DNA of 12,603 bases from an uncultured Erysipelotrichaceae bacterium (lineage in GTDB: Bacteria > Bacillota_I > Bacilli_A > Erysipelotrichales > Erysipelotrichaceae). Under the pieces are notes generated by a model. The model ran no database searches, was not told the origin of the DNA, and saw only the letters and a list, made by a program, of their open reading frames with translations. Where the stretch lies: positions 1 through 12,603 of the forward strand of contig CACZPD010000124.1 in NCBI GenBank assembly GCA_902782955.1, in the 5' to 3' direction. The position numbers and the translations under genes are program-made. This document shows positions 1 to 6,493 of this stretch, in pieces; the first letter of the stretch is position 1; the number at the start of each line of letters is the position of its first letter.

Positions 1-28
1 AAAAACCTCTGTTCACAACAGAGGTTTT
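1..28 (-). terminator. Rho-independent terminator of ileS
   Basis: An 11-bp inverted repeat (positions 2-12 with 18-28) encloses a 5-nt loop. Read on the minus strand, it lies 13 bases after the ileS stop codon and ends in a run of Us. It should end the sepF-ylmH-divIVA-ileS transcript. The arms are A-rich and T-rich, so it could also work for a transcript entering from the left on the plus strand. Confidence 0.9.
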
Positions 29-41
29 CTTATGCTTCTGA

Positions 42-2771
42 TCAGCGTGCGATCCGCTTTGCCATGACACTGCGGCAGCGCGGGCAGAGGCCTTCTTCAT
101 CAGCTTCCGTGCTGTAGTTCCAGCAGCGCGGGCACTTCGTACCGGCAGCCTTTTCTACCTTGACGGAAAGCTCGCCGCCGATTTCTGTCTTCACTTCGGA
201 GACGATCAGCCACTGTGAAGCGGATGCGCCGAGCTGCTTTTTCAGCAGTTCATCAGTCGCTGTGTCACAGGTGATCGTGACGGATGCTTCCTGGTTGGAA
301 CCGATCAGCTTCTCGTTTCGCGCTTCTTCCAGTTTCTTTAAAGCAGCGTCTCTTACAGCGAGGACAGCATTGCCTTTGGAAACAACATCATCTGCGTTTG
401 CGTAGTCCTTAACCTGCGGGAATTCCGTATAGTGGACAGACGGCTGTTCATCGTTGTTGAAATGCGTCCAGATCTCTTCTGCCGTATAGCAGAGGAACGG
501 TGCCCACAGTTTGACAAGAGCGTCTGCGGACTGCCAGTAAACAGACTGTACCTGGCGGCGGCGCTTGTCATCCTTGTCATTGCAGTAAAGGATGTCCTTC
601 GTAAAGTCACAGTAGTAGGAACTGAGTTCATTGACCATGAAATTCATCAGCGCCTTGTTGGCTGCGACATAATCATATTTCAGAACGGCTTCCCTGACTT
701 CTTTGACAAGTCTGTCCAGCTGTACCAGGATGAACTGGTCCAGCGGTTCCAGATCATTGTAGTCAACCATATCCTTCTTCGGATCGAAATCAGCCGGATT
801 GATATTTCCGAGCAGGAAGCGGAACGTATTTCTTACTTTGCGGTACTGTTCGGAAACCTGCTTGATGTTGTCCTTTCCGAGTTTCAGATCCTGCTTGAAA
901 TCAGAGACCATTGCCCACAGACGGAAAACATCCGCACCGTTGGTCTTGATGATGTCTCTCGGATCCACGACGTTTCCGACGGACTTGGACATCTTCTCAC
1001 CCTTGGAGTCGCATACATAGCCATGGGAGAGCACTTCCCTGTACGGTGCACCGCCGTTTGTGGCTGTTCCTACGATCAGGGAGGAGTTGAACCAGCCTCT
1101 GTACTGATCGGAGCCTTCGAAGTAGATGTCACACGGATAACCGTATCCGCGTGCACCGAGTTCGTTATGGGAAGACCCGGAATCGAACCAGACATCCATG
1201 ATATCGGATTCCTTTGTGAAGATCCCGTTCGGGGATTTTTCATTTGTATAGCCTTCCGGCAGGAGACCTTTCGCGTCTCTTTCAAACCATACGTTGGAAC
1301 CATACTGTTCCACGAGGTCTGCCACATGGTCAAATACTTCCTTCTCAATGATCGGGGAACCGTCTTCGCAGTAGAAGATCGGGATCGGAACACCCCACAG
1401 ACGCTGTCTGGAGATGCACCAGTCACCGCGGTCCTTGATCATGTTGTACATACGTACCTGGCCCCATTCGTTGTGCCATGTGACATGGTTTTCGATCTGG
1501 TCGAGAAGTTCAGCCCTGATCTTTTCAATGGAACAGAACCACTGCTTGGCAGCTCTGAAGATTACCTTTTTCTTGAGACGGTCATCATGCGGATAGGAGT
1601 GGACCATGCTTTCAACAGCCAGCAGGTATCCTTTTTCGTTCATCATTGAGATGATCTTTTTGGAGCAGTCCTCGAAGAAGAGGCCCTGGCATTCACTGCC
1701 GGCTTCTTCGTTCATGTAACCCTTCTCATCCACGGTGCAGATCGGATCTGTCCCGTATTTCTGCAGGACGAAATAGTCATCAAGACCATGACCGCCGGCA
1801 GTGTGTACGCAGCCGGTACCGTCTTCATCCGTAACATGATCACCGACGATCACCGGACAGTCTTTGTCCAGAACAACATGGTGATATGTAATATTCTCGA
1901 GTTCGCGTCCTTTGAATGTACGCAGGATACCCTGGTTTTCCAGCTTGAACTTTTCAAGCAGACGGTCCGTCATGGATTCGAGGAAGATCAGTTTGCCCTT
2001 CTCGGTCTGTACTTCCGCATAGACCAGGTCCGGATTCAGGGATACTGCCTGGTTGGCCGGAATGGTCCACGGTGTTGTTGTCCAGATGACGAAATAATCC
2101 TGGTCATCGAGGATGCCTTTTCCGTCAGCGACCGGGAATGCAAGGTAGATCGTAGCGTCCTTGACATCACGGTATACGATTTCAGAGTCTGCGATCGCAG
2201 TTTCGTTGAACGGTGACCAGTAGATCGGCTTCAGGCCCTGGAAAATAAGACCGGAAAGCGCCATCTTCTCGAAGGAACGGATCTGACGTGCTTCAAATTC
2301 CTTATTCAGAGTGATATACGGATTTTCATAGTCGGCGATCTGACCCAGACGCTTTTCCGTAGCCATCTGCTGCGCGATCTGCTTTCTCGCGTAGTCTTCA
2401 CATTTCTTGCGGAAATCAGCCGGTGACATTGCCTTGCGGTCAACGCCGAGTTTCTGAATCGCGTTTTCGATCGGCAGGCCGTGTGTATCCCAGCCCGGGA
2501 AGAACGGTGTATAGTATCCGCTCATGGCATGTGTACGGATAATAAAATCCTTGATGCAGCGGTTCATAGCCGTTCCGGCATGCAGGTCTCCGTTTGCGTA
2601 GGGAGGACCGTCATGCAGGACAAATGAATTCTGTCCCTCATGGCGTTTCAGGATCTCCTGATAGCTGTTTTCCTTTTCCCATCTTTCCAGAATGCCGGGT
2701 TCCTTTTTGGCGAGATTTCCCCTCATCTCAAAATCCGTTTTCGGCATATTCAGTGTTTCTTTGTAGTCCAT
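42..2771 (-). CDS. ileS: Isoleucyl-tRNA synthetase (IleRS)
   Basis: Cytoplasmic class I aminoacyl-tRNA synthetase that charges tRNA-Ile with isoleucine and edits mischarged valine. The protein is 909 residues, full length for bacterial IleRS. Visible marks are GPPYANGDLHAGT at 55-67 (the HIGH motif, here HAGT), GWDTHGLP at 93-100, the CP1 editing-domain peptides WTTTPWTIPAN at 230-240 and GTGCVHTAGGHGLDD at 318-332, WCISRQRLWG before the C-terminal half of the Rossmann fold, KMSKS at 593-597, and a C-terminal zinc site with Cys 880, 883, 896 and 899. I chose the ATG at 2771, giving MDYKETLN, because AAGGAG lies about 10 bases upstream. An in-frame TTG at 2795 would overlap that site. The gene follows divIVA and is preceded by a T-box leader, so its expression should rise when tRNA-Ile is uncharged. 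Confidence 0.97.
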   Translation of the reverse strand: MDYKETLNMPKTDFEMRGNLAKKEPGILERWEKENSYQEILKRHEGQNSFVLHDGPPYANGDLHAGTAMNRCIKDFIIRTHAMSGYYTPFFPGWDTHGLPIENAIQKLGVDRKAMSPADFRKKCEDYARKQIAQQMATEKRLGQIADYENPYITLNKEFEARQIRSFEKMALSGLIFQGLKPIYWSPFNETAIADSEIVYRDVKDATIYLAFPVADGKGILDDQDYFVIWTTTPWTIPANQAVSLNPDLVYAEVQTEKGKLIFLESMTDRLLEKFKLENQGILRTFKGRELENITYHHVVLDKDCPVIVGDHVTDEDGTGCVHTAGGHGLDDYFVLQKYGTDPICTVDEKGYMNEEAGSECQGLFFEDCSKKIISMMNEKGYLLAVESMVHSYPHDDRLKKKVIFRAAKQWFCSIEKIRAELLDQIENHVTWHNEWGQVRMYNMIKDRGDWCISRQRLWGVPIPIFYCEDGSPIIEKEVFDHVADLVEQYGSNVWFERDAKGLLPEGYTNEKSPNGIFTKESDIMDVWFDSGSSHNELGARGYGYPCDIYFEGSDQYRGWFNSSLIVGTATNGGAPYREVLSHGYVCDSKGEKMSKSVGNVVDPRDIIKTNGADVFRLWAMVSDFKQDLKLGKDNIKQVSEQYRKVRNTFRFLLGNINPADFDPKKDMVDYNDLEPLDQFILVQLDRLVKEVREAVLKYDYVAANKALMNFMVNELSSYYCDFTKDILYCNDKDDKRRRQVQSVYWQSADALVKLWAPFLCYTAEEIWTHFNNDEQPSVHYTEFPQVKDYANADDVVSKGNAVLAVRDAALKKLEEARNEKLIGSNQEASVTITCDTATDELLKKQLGASASQWLIVSEVKTEIGGELSVKVEKAAGTKCPRCWNYSTEADEEGLCPRCRSVMAKRIAR

Positions 2772-2793
2772 ACGATTCCATCTCCTTCTCAAC

Positions 2794-2822
2794 AAAATAA
2801 AACGTCCTCATCTAAGGACGTT
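2794..2822 (-). terminator. T-box-controlled attenuator terminator of ileS leader
   Basis: On the minus strand an 8-bp hairpin (2822-2815 with 2808-2801, 6-nt loop) is followed by TTATTTTGTT, just before the ileS ribosome binding site. Its 5' arm overlaps CCTTAG (2817-2812), which can instead pair with CTAAGG (2844-2839) in the T-box. Terminator and antiterminator are therefore mutually exclusive, as expected for T-box control. Confidence 0.9.
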
Positions 2823-2983
2823 GTTATACGCGGTACCACCTTAGTTTGCCCGTCGGGCACACCTCTTTTTCTTTCTTAACGCGAAAGGCACGGTTGCTCA
2901 CAGGTGATACTGTCTGTATGCCTCACCCCTGTTTCCACCACCCACAGGGTCTCTAAGCATCTTCATACAGCAGCGTGTCCTGA
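2796..2983 (-). promoter_or_regulatory. Isoleucine T-box riboswitch leader
   Basis: The leader RNA upstream of ileS carries the near-consensus T-box AACTAAGGTGGTACCGCG (2846-2829, minus strand). Its UGGU should pair with the ACCA end of uncharged tRNA-Ile. Stem I is visible as CTGTATG (around 2966-2972) pairing with CATACAG (around 2914-2920), closed further out by CAGG (2979-2982) with CCTG (2901-2904). In the internal loop on the 3' side lies ATC (2908-2906), an isoleucine codon, followed by A. This is the expected place for the specifier. The distal part of stem I carries a GGGTGGTGG-rich stretch. Binding of uncharged tRNA-Ile would stabilise the antiterminator and allow ileS transcription. 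The leader begins directly after the divIVA stop codon, leaving no room for a separate promoter in the gap. Confidence 0.95.
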
Positions 2984-3466
2984 TCAATGCATTTTTTCTT
3001 CTGCTTCCTCAAGCCATTTCAGATCCGGCATGCGGGGAAGTTCAAATGTGTTCATCTCTTCCAGAAGCGTTTCCAGTTTCCCGGTGACTTCCGCTTTCAC
3101 GGAGTCCGCATTCTCATATAATCTGGCCAGATCCGTGATCAGCAGCCTTGCGGTCGTCAGCGCTTCGGAAATGATATCATCCGCATTCTGATGCGCGGTC
3201 TCTATGATCTCATTTGCCTCGCGGAGCGATAATCTTGCGATCTGATCCGCGGCCTGCGTCCTGGCATCGAGGGTATTCATGACGTGATTGTACTCTTCCT
3301 TCAGATCTTCGAACTGTTCAGTCGTTTCGATCAGGGATTCCTTGTACAGCTCAACCGTCTTCTCCAGCTGGCTGATCTCTGATGTGTAGTGTTCTATCGC
3401 ATCATCAACCGCAAACCGATCATATCCGTTTTTCATTACCCGAAATGTCGGTTTCTCTCCAGCCAT
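2984..3466 (-). CDS. divIVA: Cell-division/polarity coiled-coil protein DivIVA
   Basis: A 160-residue cytoplasmic scaffold protein that, in this family, binds curved membrane at septa and poles and recruits division or wall-growth partners. The N-terminal part (about residues 7-30, FRVMKNGYDRFAVDDAI) matches the DivIVA membrane-binding head, with the family's F...GYD...VD pattern. The rest is almost wholly charged heptad-like helix (about 28-140), predicted coiled coil, with no membrane segment or signal peptide. Length is close to B. subtilis DivIVA (about 164). The start is fixed by AAGGAG six to seven bases upstream. It lies 12 bases after ylmH, and its stop codon directly abuts the ileS T-box leader. 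The order ylmH-divIVA-ileS is widely conserved in Bacillota, which supports the call. Confidence 0.93.
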   Translation of the reverse strand: MAGEKPTFRVMKNGYDRFAVDDAIEHYTSEISQLEKTVELYKESLIETTEQFEDLKEEYNHVMNTLDARTQAADQIARLSLREANEIIETAHQNADDIISEALTTARLLITDLARLYENADSVKAEVTGKLETLLEEMNTFELPRMPDLKWLEEAEEKMH

Positions 3467-3478
3467 GATTCTCTCCTT

Positions 3479-4222
3479 CTATACGTATTGCAGAAACTCT
3501 CCAACAAGCCTGCCGTTTCTCGTTCTCCGGATCGGTCCGACATACTGAAAACGACCAACCTTTCGAATGGAAATGACAACGTTATTATTGCATAATTCAT
3601 CCGGTTCTTCAACCACTGAATGATTCACCTGGACAAGTCCCCTGCGTATCATTTCCTTCGCTTCCGACCTGCTGCAGTGCGTGATTCCCGCCACTGCCGC
3701 ATCCAGTCTTTCACTGGCCATGATGATCTCCAGGCGCTTTGTGTGAAAGGTCTGTTCCGGATGTTTTTCACAGATGTGAAAGGATACAGAAAGCTGTCCT
3801 ATACGGGTCAGATGATCCATCAGGAACGGTGCCATCTGCTCTGACGTATATAAATAGATCCTGTTTTCCTCCACCCAGAAATCACCGAATGTATGGCGGT
3901 CGATCTGCAGATGCATCAATGCCCCGAGCACATCCCGGTGTCCTATTTTTCGGAATCTCTGATCTGTCTCCGCCTCCAGGCACACAACATCAGAAAAGTC
4001 ATCTTCCCGATCGTACAGGAAAATGACTTTCTTATTTCTTGCATTCGGATATCCGCCGTCATACCGGAGCGTATCGGATTCAGGAAAGATCCTCTGCATG
4101 GCTGCCTGTTCCTCCTCTGTAAGAAACATGGAGCTTAAAGGCTTGTGCCATTTCTGCGAGCGTTCCTGCAGGTCTGATAAATGCGCTGCCAGTGAATCGT
4201 ACTGCGACGGATCAGTCATCAT
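3479..4222 (-). CDS. ylmH: YlmH family S4-domain RNA-binding protein
   Basis: A 247-residue protein with an N-terminal region of unknown fold (about 1-165) and a C-terminal S4 RNA-binding domain (about 170-225), seen as SERLDAAVAG, SRSEAKEMIRRGLVQVN and the downstream VISIRKVGRFQY. This matches YlmH of the Bacillota division cluster. In B. subtilis YlmH has been tied to rescue of stalled large ribosomal subunits (ribosome-associated quality control), so its site of action is probably the ribosome; its link with division is mainly by gene neighbourhood. The start overlaps the end of sepF by 11 bases, with two consecutive ATG codons (4222 and 4219) and only a weak GGAAAG site, which suggests translational coupling. 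The neighbour ylmG, often found between sepF and ylmH, is absent. Confidence 0.92.
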   Translation of the reverse strand: MMTDPSQYDSLAAHLSDLQERSQKWHKPLSSMFLTEEEQAAMQRIFPESDTLRYDGGYPNARNKKVIFLYDREDDFSDVVCLEAETDQRFRKIGHRDVLGALMHLQIDRHTFGDFWVEENRIYLYTSEQMAPFLMDHLTRIGQLSVSFHICEKHPEQTFHTKRLEIIMASERLDAAVAGITHCSRSEAKEMIRRGLVQVNHSVVEEPDELCNNNVVISIRKVGRFQYVGPIRRTRNGRLVGEFLQYV

Positions 4223-4616
4223 CGCTTTCCAGAGAAATTGCGCCTTCTACATCAACGTTGCGCGGCGCACACAGGATCACGTTGTGTCCGATCTTCTGGA
4301 TCGTTCCGTCCAGGGCAAAGACAACACCTGTCAGGAAGTCGATCGTACGCTGTGCGTAGTCTCTCTGCAGACGATGCAGGTTAACGACACATGCCCTTCT
4401 CTGCTTCAGATGGCGGGCGATCTCTTCGGATTCTTCGAAGCTGCGCGGTTCAAATAAAACCATCTGCGCGTCAGTTGTGATGCGGGCGGCCTTCTTCGGC
4501 TCATACGGGCTTACCGGCTTTGCTTCACTCTCTTTATATTCCAATTCTTCTTCGTATTCATCCGCGTCATCGTCATCTACGGGTGCGATAAAATTCTTGA
4601 ACTTTTCAAATGCCAT
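4212..4616 (-). CDS. sepF: Cell division protein SepF
   Basis: A 134-residue protein that, in its family, tethers FtsZ filaments to the membrane and aids septum assembly. The N-terminus MAFEKFKNFI is a short amphipathic stretch that fits the membrane-targeting helix. It is followed by a very acidic linker (about 14-32) and the SepF core (about 50-125), with VLFEPRSFEESEEIARHLKQ, ACVVNLHRLQ and the RTIDFLTGVVFALDG and VILCAPRNV segments. The length is slightly short of B. subtilis SepF (about 150), the difference lying in the linker. GGAGG sits nine bases before the ATG, and a good promoter lies just upstream (see separate entry). It heads the sepF-ylmH-divIVA-ileS run. Confidence 0.96.
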   Translation of the reverse strand: MAFEKFKNFIAPVDDDDADEYEEELEYKESEAKPVSPYEPKKAARITTDAQMVLFEPRSFEESEEIARHLKQRRACVVNLHRLQRDYAQRTIDFLTGVVFALDGTIQKIGHNVILCAPRNVDVEGAISLESDDD

Positions 4617-4642
4617 TTTACATATCCTCCATAATCGTTTAC

Positions 4643-4671
4643 ATTATAGCATTTACTGCTTTCTTTGTAAC
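4643..4671 (-). promoter_or_regulatory. Promoter of the sepF operon
   Basis: On the minus strand a perfect -10 TATAAT (4648-4643) has a TGC extension just before it. A -35-like GTTACA (4671-4666) lies at 17-bp spacing. It sits in the 69-base gap before sepF and points into it, so it probably drives sepF, ylmH, divIVA and ileS. Confidence 0.8.
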
Positions 4672-4685
4672 AAAAACCGTGTTTA

Positions 4686-5054
4686 TCAGTCTTTGTCGTC
4701 GGCTAATTCCTCTGCTTTTTCCTCGAGGATCATCTCCTGCTCCTCGTTCTTCATTTCCCAGTGCAGCAATAATGTCATCGCAGCCCTCAGAATAACGATC
4801 GCGCCGAGGATGTACAGCTCGCTGAGATGATGCGCCGTGACTGTCTTCAGGACCTCACCGCACATGAGGAATTCCAGAGACAAGGTAATGCTGCGGGCAA
4901 GATCCAGTTTGACATCCTGACGGTTCAGAAGCTTGATCAGCGATTTCGCTGCGCCGAAAACCAGCACGGCGATACCGATCAGTTCAATGCATACGGCCAG
5001 GATGCTGACAAGATTCACGAGTAATGTTTCCAGTATTTCAATTAATTCAGTCAT
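4686..5054 (-). CDS. DUF1622-like small membrane protein
   Basis: A 122-residue protein of unknown function that I place in the DUF1622 family by its pattern: a first membrane helix (about 12-36), then DLARSITLSLEFLMCGEVLKTV (about 51-72) and YILGAIVILRAAMTLLLHWEM (about 81-101), and a charged tail ending in a run of E, K and D. Three membrane segments are likely. I chose the ATG at 5054 because AAAGGGG lies five bases upstream. The in-frame ATG at 5078 overlaps the promoter's own TATAAT box and lacks a ribosome binding site. No terminator hairpin is visible between it and sepF, so some transcripts may run on into the division genes. It also lies divergent to a second small membrane-protein gene. 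Confidence 0.72.
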   Translation of the reverse strand: MTELIEILETLLVNLVSILAVCIELIGIAVLVFGAAKSLIKLLNRQDVKLDLARSITLSLEFLMCGEVLKTVTAHHLSELYILGAIVILRAAMTLLLHWEMKNEEQEMILEEKAEELADDKD

Positions 5055-5076
5055 AACTACCCCTTTATATGTGATC

Positions 5077-5105
5077 ATTATACACCGCCGGATTTGTAAT
5101 GAAAA
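5077..5105 (-). promoter_or_regulatory. Promoter of the DUF1622-like gene
   Basis: On the minus strand a perfect TATAAT (5082-5077) has a moderate -35-like TTTTCA (5105-5100) at 17-bp spacing. It is placed about 25 bases before the AAAGGGG-led ATG at 5054. Confidence 0.65.
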
Positions 5106-5134
5106 ATCATTTGTTTTGTATTAGAATAATGTAC

Positions 5135-5476
5135 ATGATAAAAGAAATCAAAGAAATGATGCTGTCCAAAACAACATGGCTCATCGTCGGCGCCGCAGCC
5201 GCAGTTTCCGTTATATACGGCTTCATCGTCAAACCGTTCCGTCTGAAATTTCTCAACAGTTTTGCCATCATCGGATTTGCCGTCCTGCTGGTGGGACTGA
5301 TCAGGGAAACATGGAAGGACGGCGGCTGGGTCCTGTTTTCCTGGCGGCCCCACAAGGGTTCCTACAGTGAATACAGGGACAATATTGCACAGCAGAGAGA
5401 CGGAAAGAAAAACCCTCTTCTGTATGCCGGGCTGATCATTGTGATCATCGATACGATCCTGGCGTTCATGTACTGA
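5135..5476 (+). CDS. Small two-helix membrane protein, DUF3899-like
   Basis: A hydrophobic protein of 113 residues from the ATG at 5135. In-frame ATGs at 5099, 5129 and 5156 are also possible; none has a clear ribosome binding site, so the start is uncertain. Membrane helices are visible near TTWLIVGAAAAVSVIYGFIV, around FAIIGFAVLLVGLI, and at the C-terminus (LLYAGLIIVIIDTILAFMY). Between them is a soluble stretch with FSWRPHKGSYSEYRDN. The pattern of two central helices, an aromatic FSW-like motif, SYxEYR, then a last helix resembles DUF3899 proteins of Bacillota. This is recognition by pattern only. It is the only plus-strand gene in the first 12 kb and is closed by a strong terminator 12 bases after its stop. 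No function can be assigned. Confidence 0.65.
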   Translation: MIKEIKEMMLSKTTWLIVGAAAAVSVIYGFIVKPFRLKFLNSFAIIGFAVLLVGLIRETWKDGGWVLFSWRPHKGSYSEYRDNIAQQRDGKKNPLLYAGLIIVIIDTILAFMY

Positions 5477-5487
5477 ATCCGAATAAC

Positions 5488-5520
5488 AAACGGGATATCC
5501 TTTCACAGGATATCCCGTTT
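5488..5520. terminator. Bidirectional terminator between oppF and the DUF3899-like gene
   Basis: A perfect 14-bp stem (5488-5501 with 5507-5520) has a 5-nt loop, GC-rich in the middle and flanked by A-rich and T-rich ends. On the plus strand it is followed by TGTTTATTAT and ends the small membrane-protein gene. On the minus strand it is followed by GTTATTC and ends the opp operon 20 bases after oppF. Confidence 0.93.
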
Positions 5521-5539
5521 TGTTTATTATCTGCTTCTG

Positions 5540-6493
5540 TTATTTCTGACTGTCGATTTCCGCAACTTTCTTTTCGTATTCCGGTTTTTCGTTTTCTGTC
5601 ATAAGAACGAAGTGTTCCGGACGGATCTCGACGAGAGAAGCGAGCTCTGCAGACTTTTCACTTTCTGTTTCCACATACGGCGCAATGGTTTTCGCCTTTT
5701 CGATCCGCGGGTCAGGCATCGGTACTGCCTGCAGAAGTGAATGTGTATACGGATGGAGCGGATGGCTGAATAATTCATCTGCCATGGCGATCTCAACGAT
5801 ATTGCCGTTATGGATAACAGCGATCCTGTCCGCAAAATAACGGACAACGGAGAGATCATGGGCAATGAACATATAGGACAGTCCGCGCTCTTCCTTGAAC
5901 TTGTTCATCAGGTTGAGGACCTGGGCACGGATCGAAACATCCAGTGCCGAGATCGGTTCATCCGCAATGATCAGTTCAGGTTCCATGATCATGGCACGGG
6001 CAATACCGACTCTCTGTCTCTGTCCGCCTGAGAACTCATGCGGATAGCGTGACTTGTGTTCCGGCAGAAGACCTACGGAATTCAGTGCTTCATCAACTTT
6101 TCTTTCACGGTCTGCTTCATCTTCATACAGATGGAAGTTGTACAGGCCTTCGGAAATACAGTAGTCGATCGTAGCACGTTCATTTAATGAAGCCGCAGGA
6201 TCCTGGAAGATCATCTGGATATTTCTGACTACATACTTTCTGTCTTCCTTGGACAGTTTTCCGTCAATTCTCTTATCCTTAAACCATATCTCACCGTTGG
6301 AGATCTGATTCAGACGCATGATGGCACGGCCGATCGTTGTTTTGCCGGAACCGGATTCGCCTACCAGACCGAATGTTTCTCCCTTGTAGATCTGGAAATT
6401 AGCGTTGTTGACAGCCTTGAACGGTTTTCTTCCGTTGAAGAAGGTAATGTCCACATTTTTGACAGTTACAAGAACTTCTCTATCGTTGGCCAT
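5540..6493 (-). CDS. oppF: Oligopeptide ABC transporter ATP-binding protein OppF (AmiF type)
   Basis: One of the two ATPases that power peptide import at the inner face of the membrane. The protein is 317 residues. It shows Walker A GESGSGKT (45-52), Q-loop FQDP (Q97), ABC signature FSGGQRQR (154-161), Walker B LIIADEP (174-180) and H-loop His 212. These are all intact, so the site should hydrolyse ATP. The C-terminal extension has HPLHPYTHSLLQAVP (about 244-258), typical of the OppD/OppF family. The start overlaps the end of oppD by 14 bases and is led by AAGGAGGT, so it is coupled to oppD. Length fits pneumococcal AmiF (about 308). It is the last gene of the operon. Confidence 0.95.
   Translation of the reverse strand: MANDREVLVTVKNVDITFFNGRKPFKAVNNANFQIYKGETFGLVGESGSGKTTIGRAIMRLNQISNGEIWFKDKRIDGKLSKEDRKYVVRNIQMIFQDPAASLNERATIDYCISEGLYNFHLYEDEADRERKVDEALNSVGLLPEHKSRYPHEFSGGQRQRVGIARAMIMEPELIIADEPISALDVSIRAQVLNLMNKFKEERGLSYMFIAHDLSVVRYFADRIAVIHNGNIVEIAMADELFSHPLHPYTHSLLQAVPMPDPRIEKAKTIAPYVETESEKSAELASLVEIRPEHFVLMTENEKPEYEKKVAEIDSQK

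Noticed and set aside
432..1649. A 405-codon open frame on the plus strand, antisense to ileS
   Set aside because: The opposite strand encodes an intact IleRS with all motifs. The antisense product has no recognisable domain and no ribosome binding site, and long antisense frames are common opposite conserved genes of this base composition.
2772..2795. TTG at 2795 as the start of ileS
   Set aside because: It lies upstream of and overlaps the AAGGAG site, which fits the ATG at 2771, and the extra residues are not part of the IleRS family N-terminus.
2987..3060. Possible ileS promoter inside the 3' end of divIVA (TTGAAC with TGAAAT at 18-bp spacing)
   Set aside because: The -10 matches only four of six bases and lies in coding sequence, so I could not separate it from chance.
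5055..5078. ATG at 5078 as the start of the DUF1622-like gene
   Set aside because: It overlaps the TATAAT box, has no ribosome binding site, and the ATG at 5054 has AAAGGGG at good spacing.
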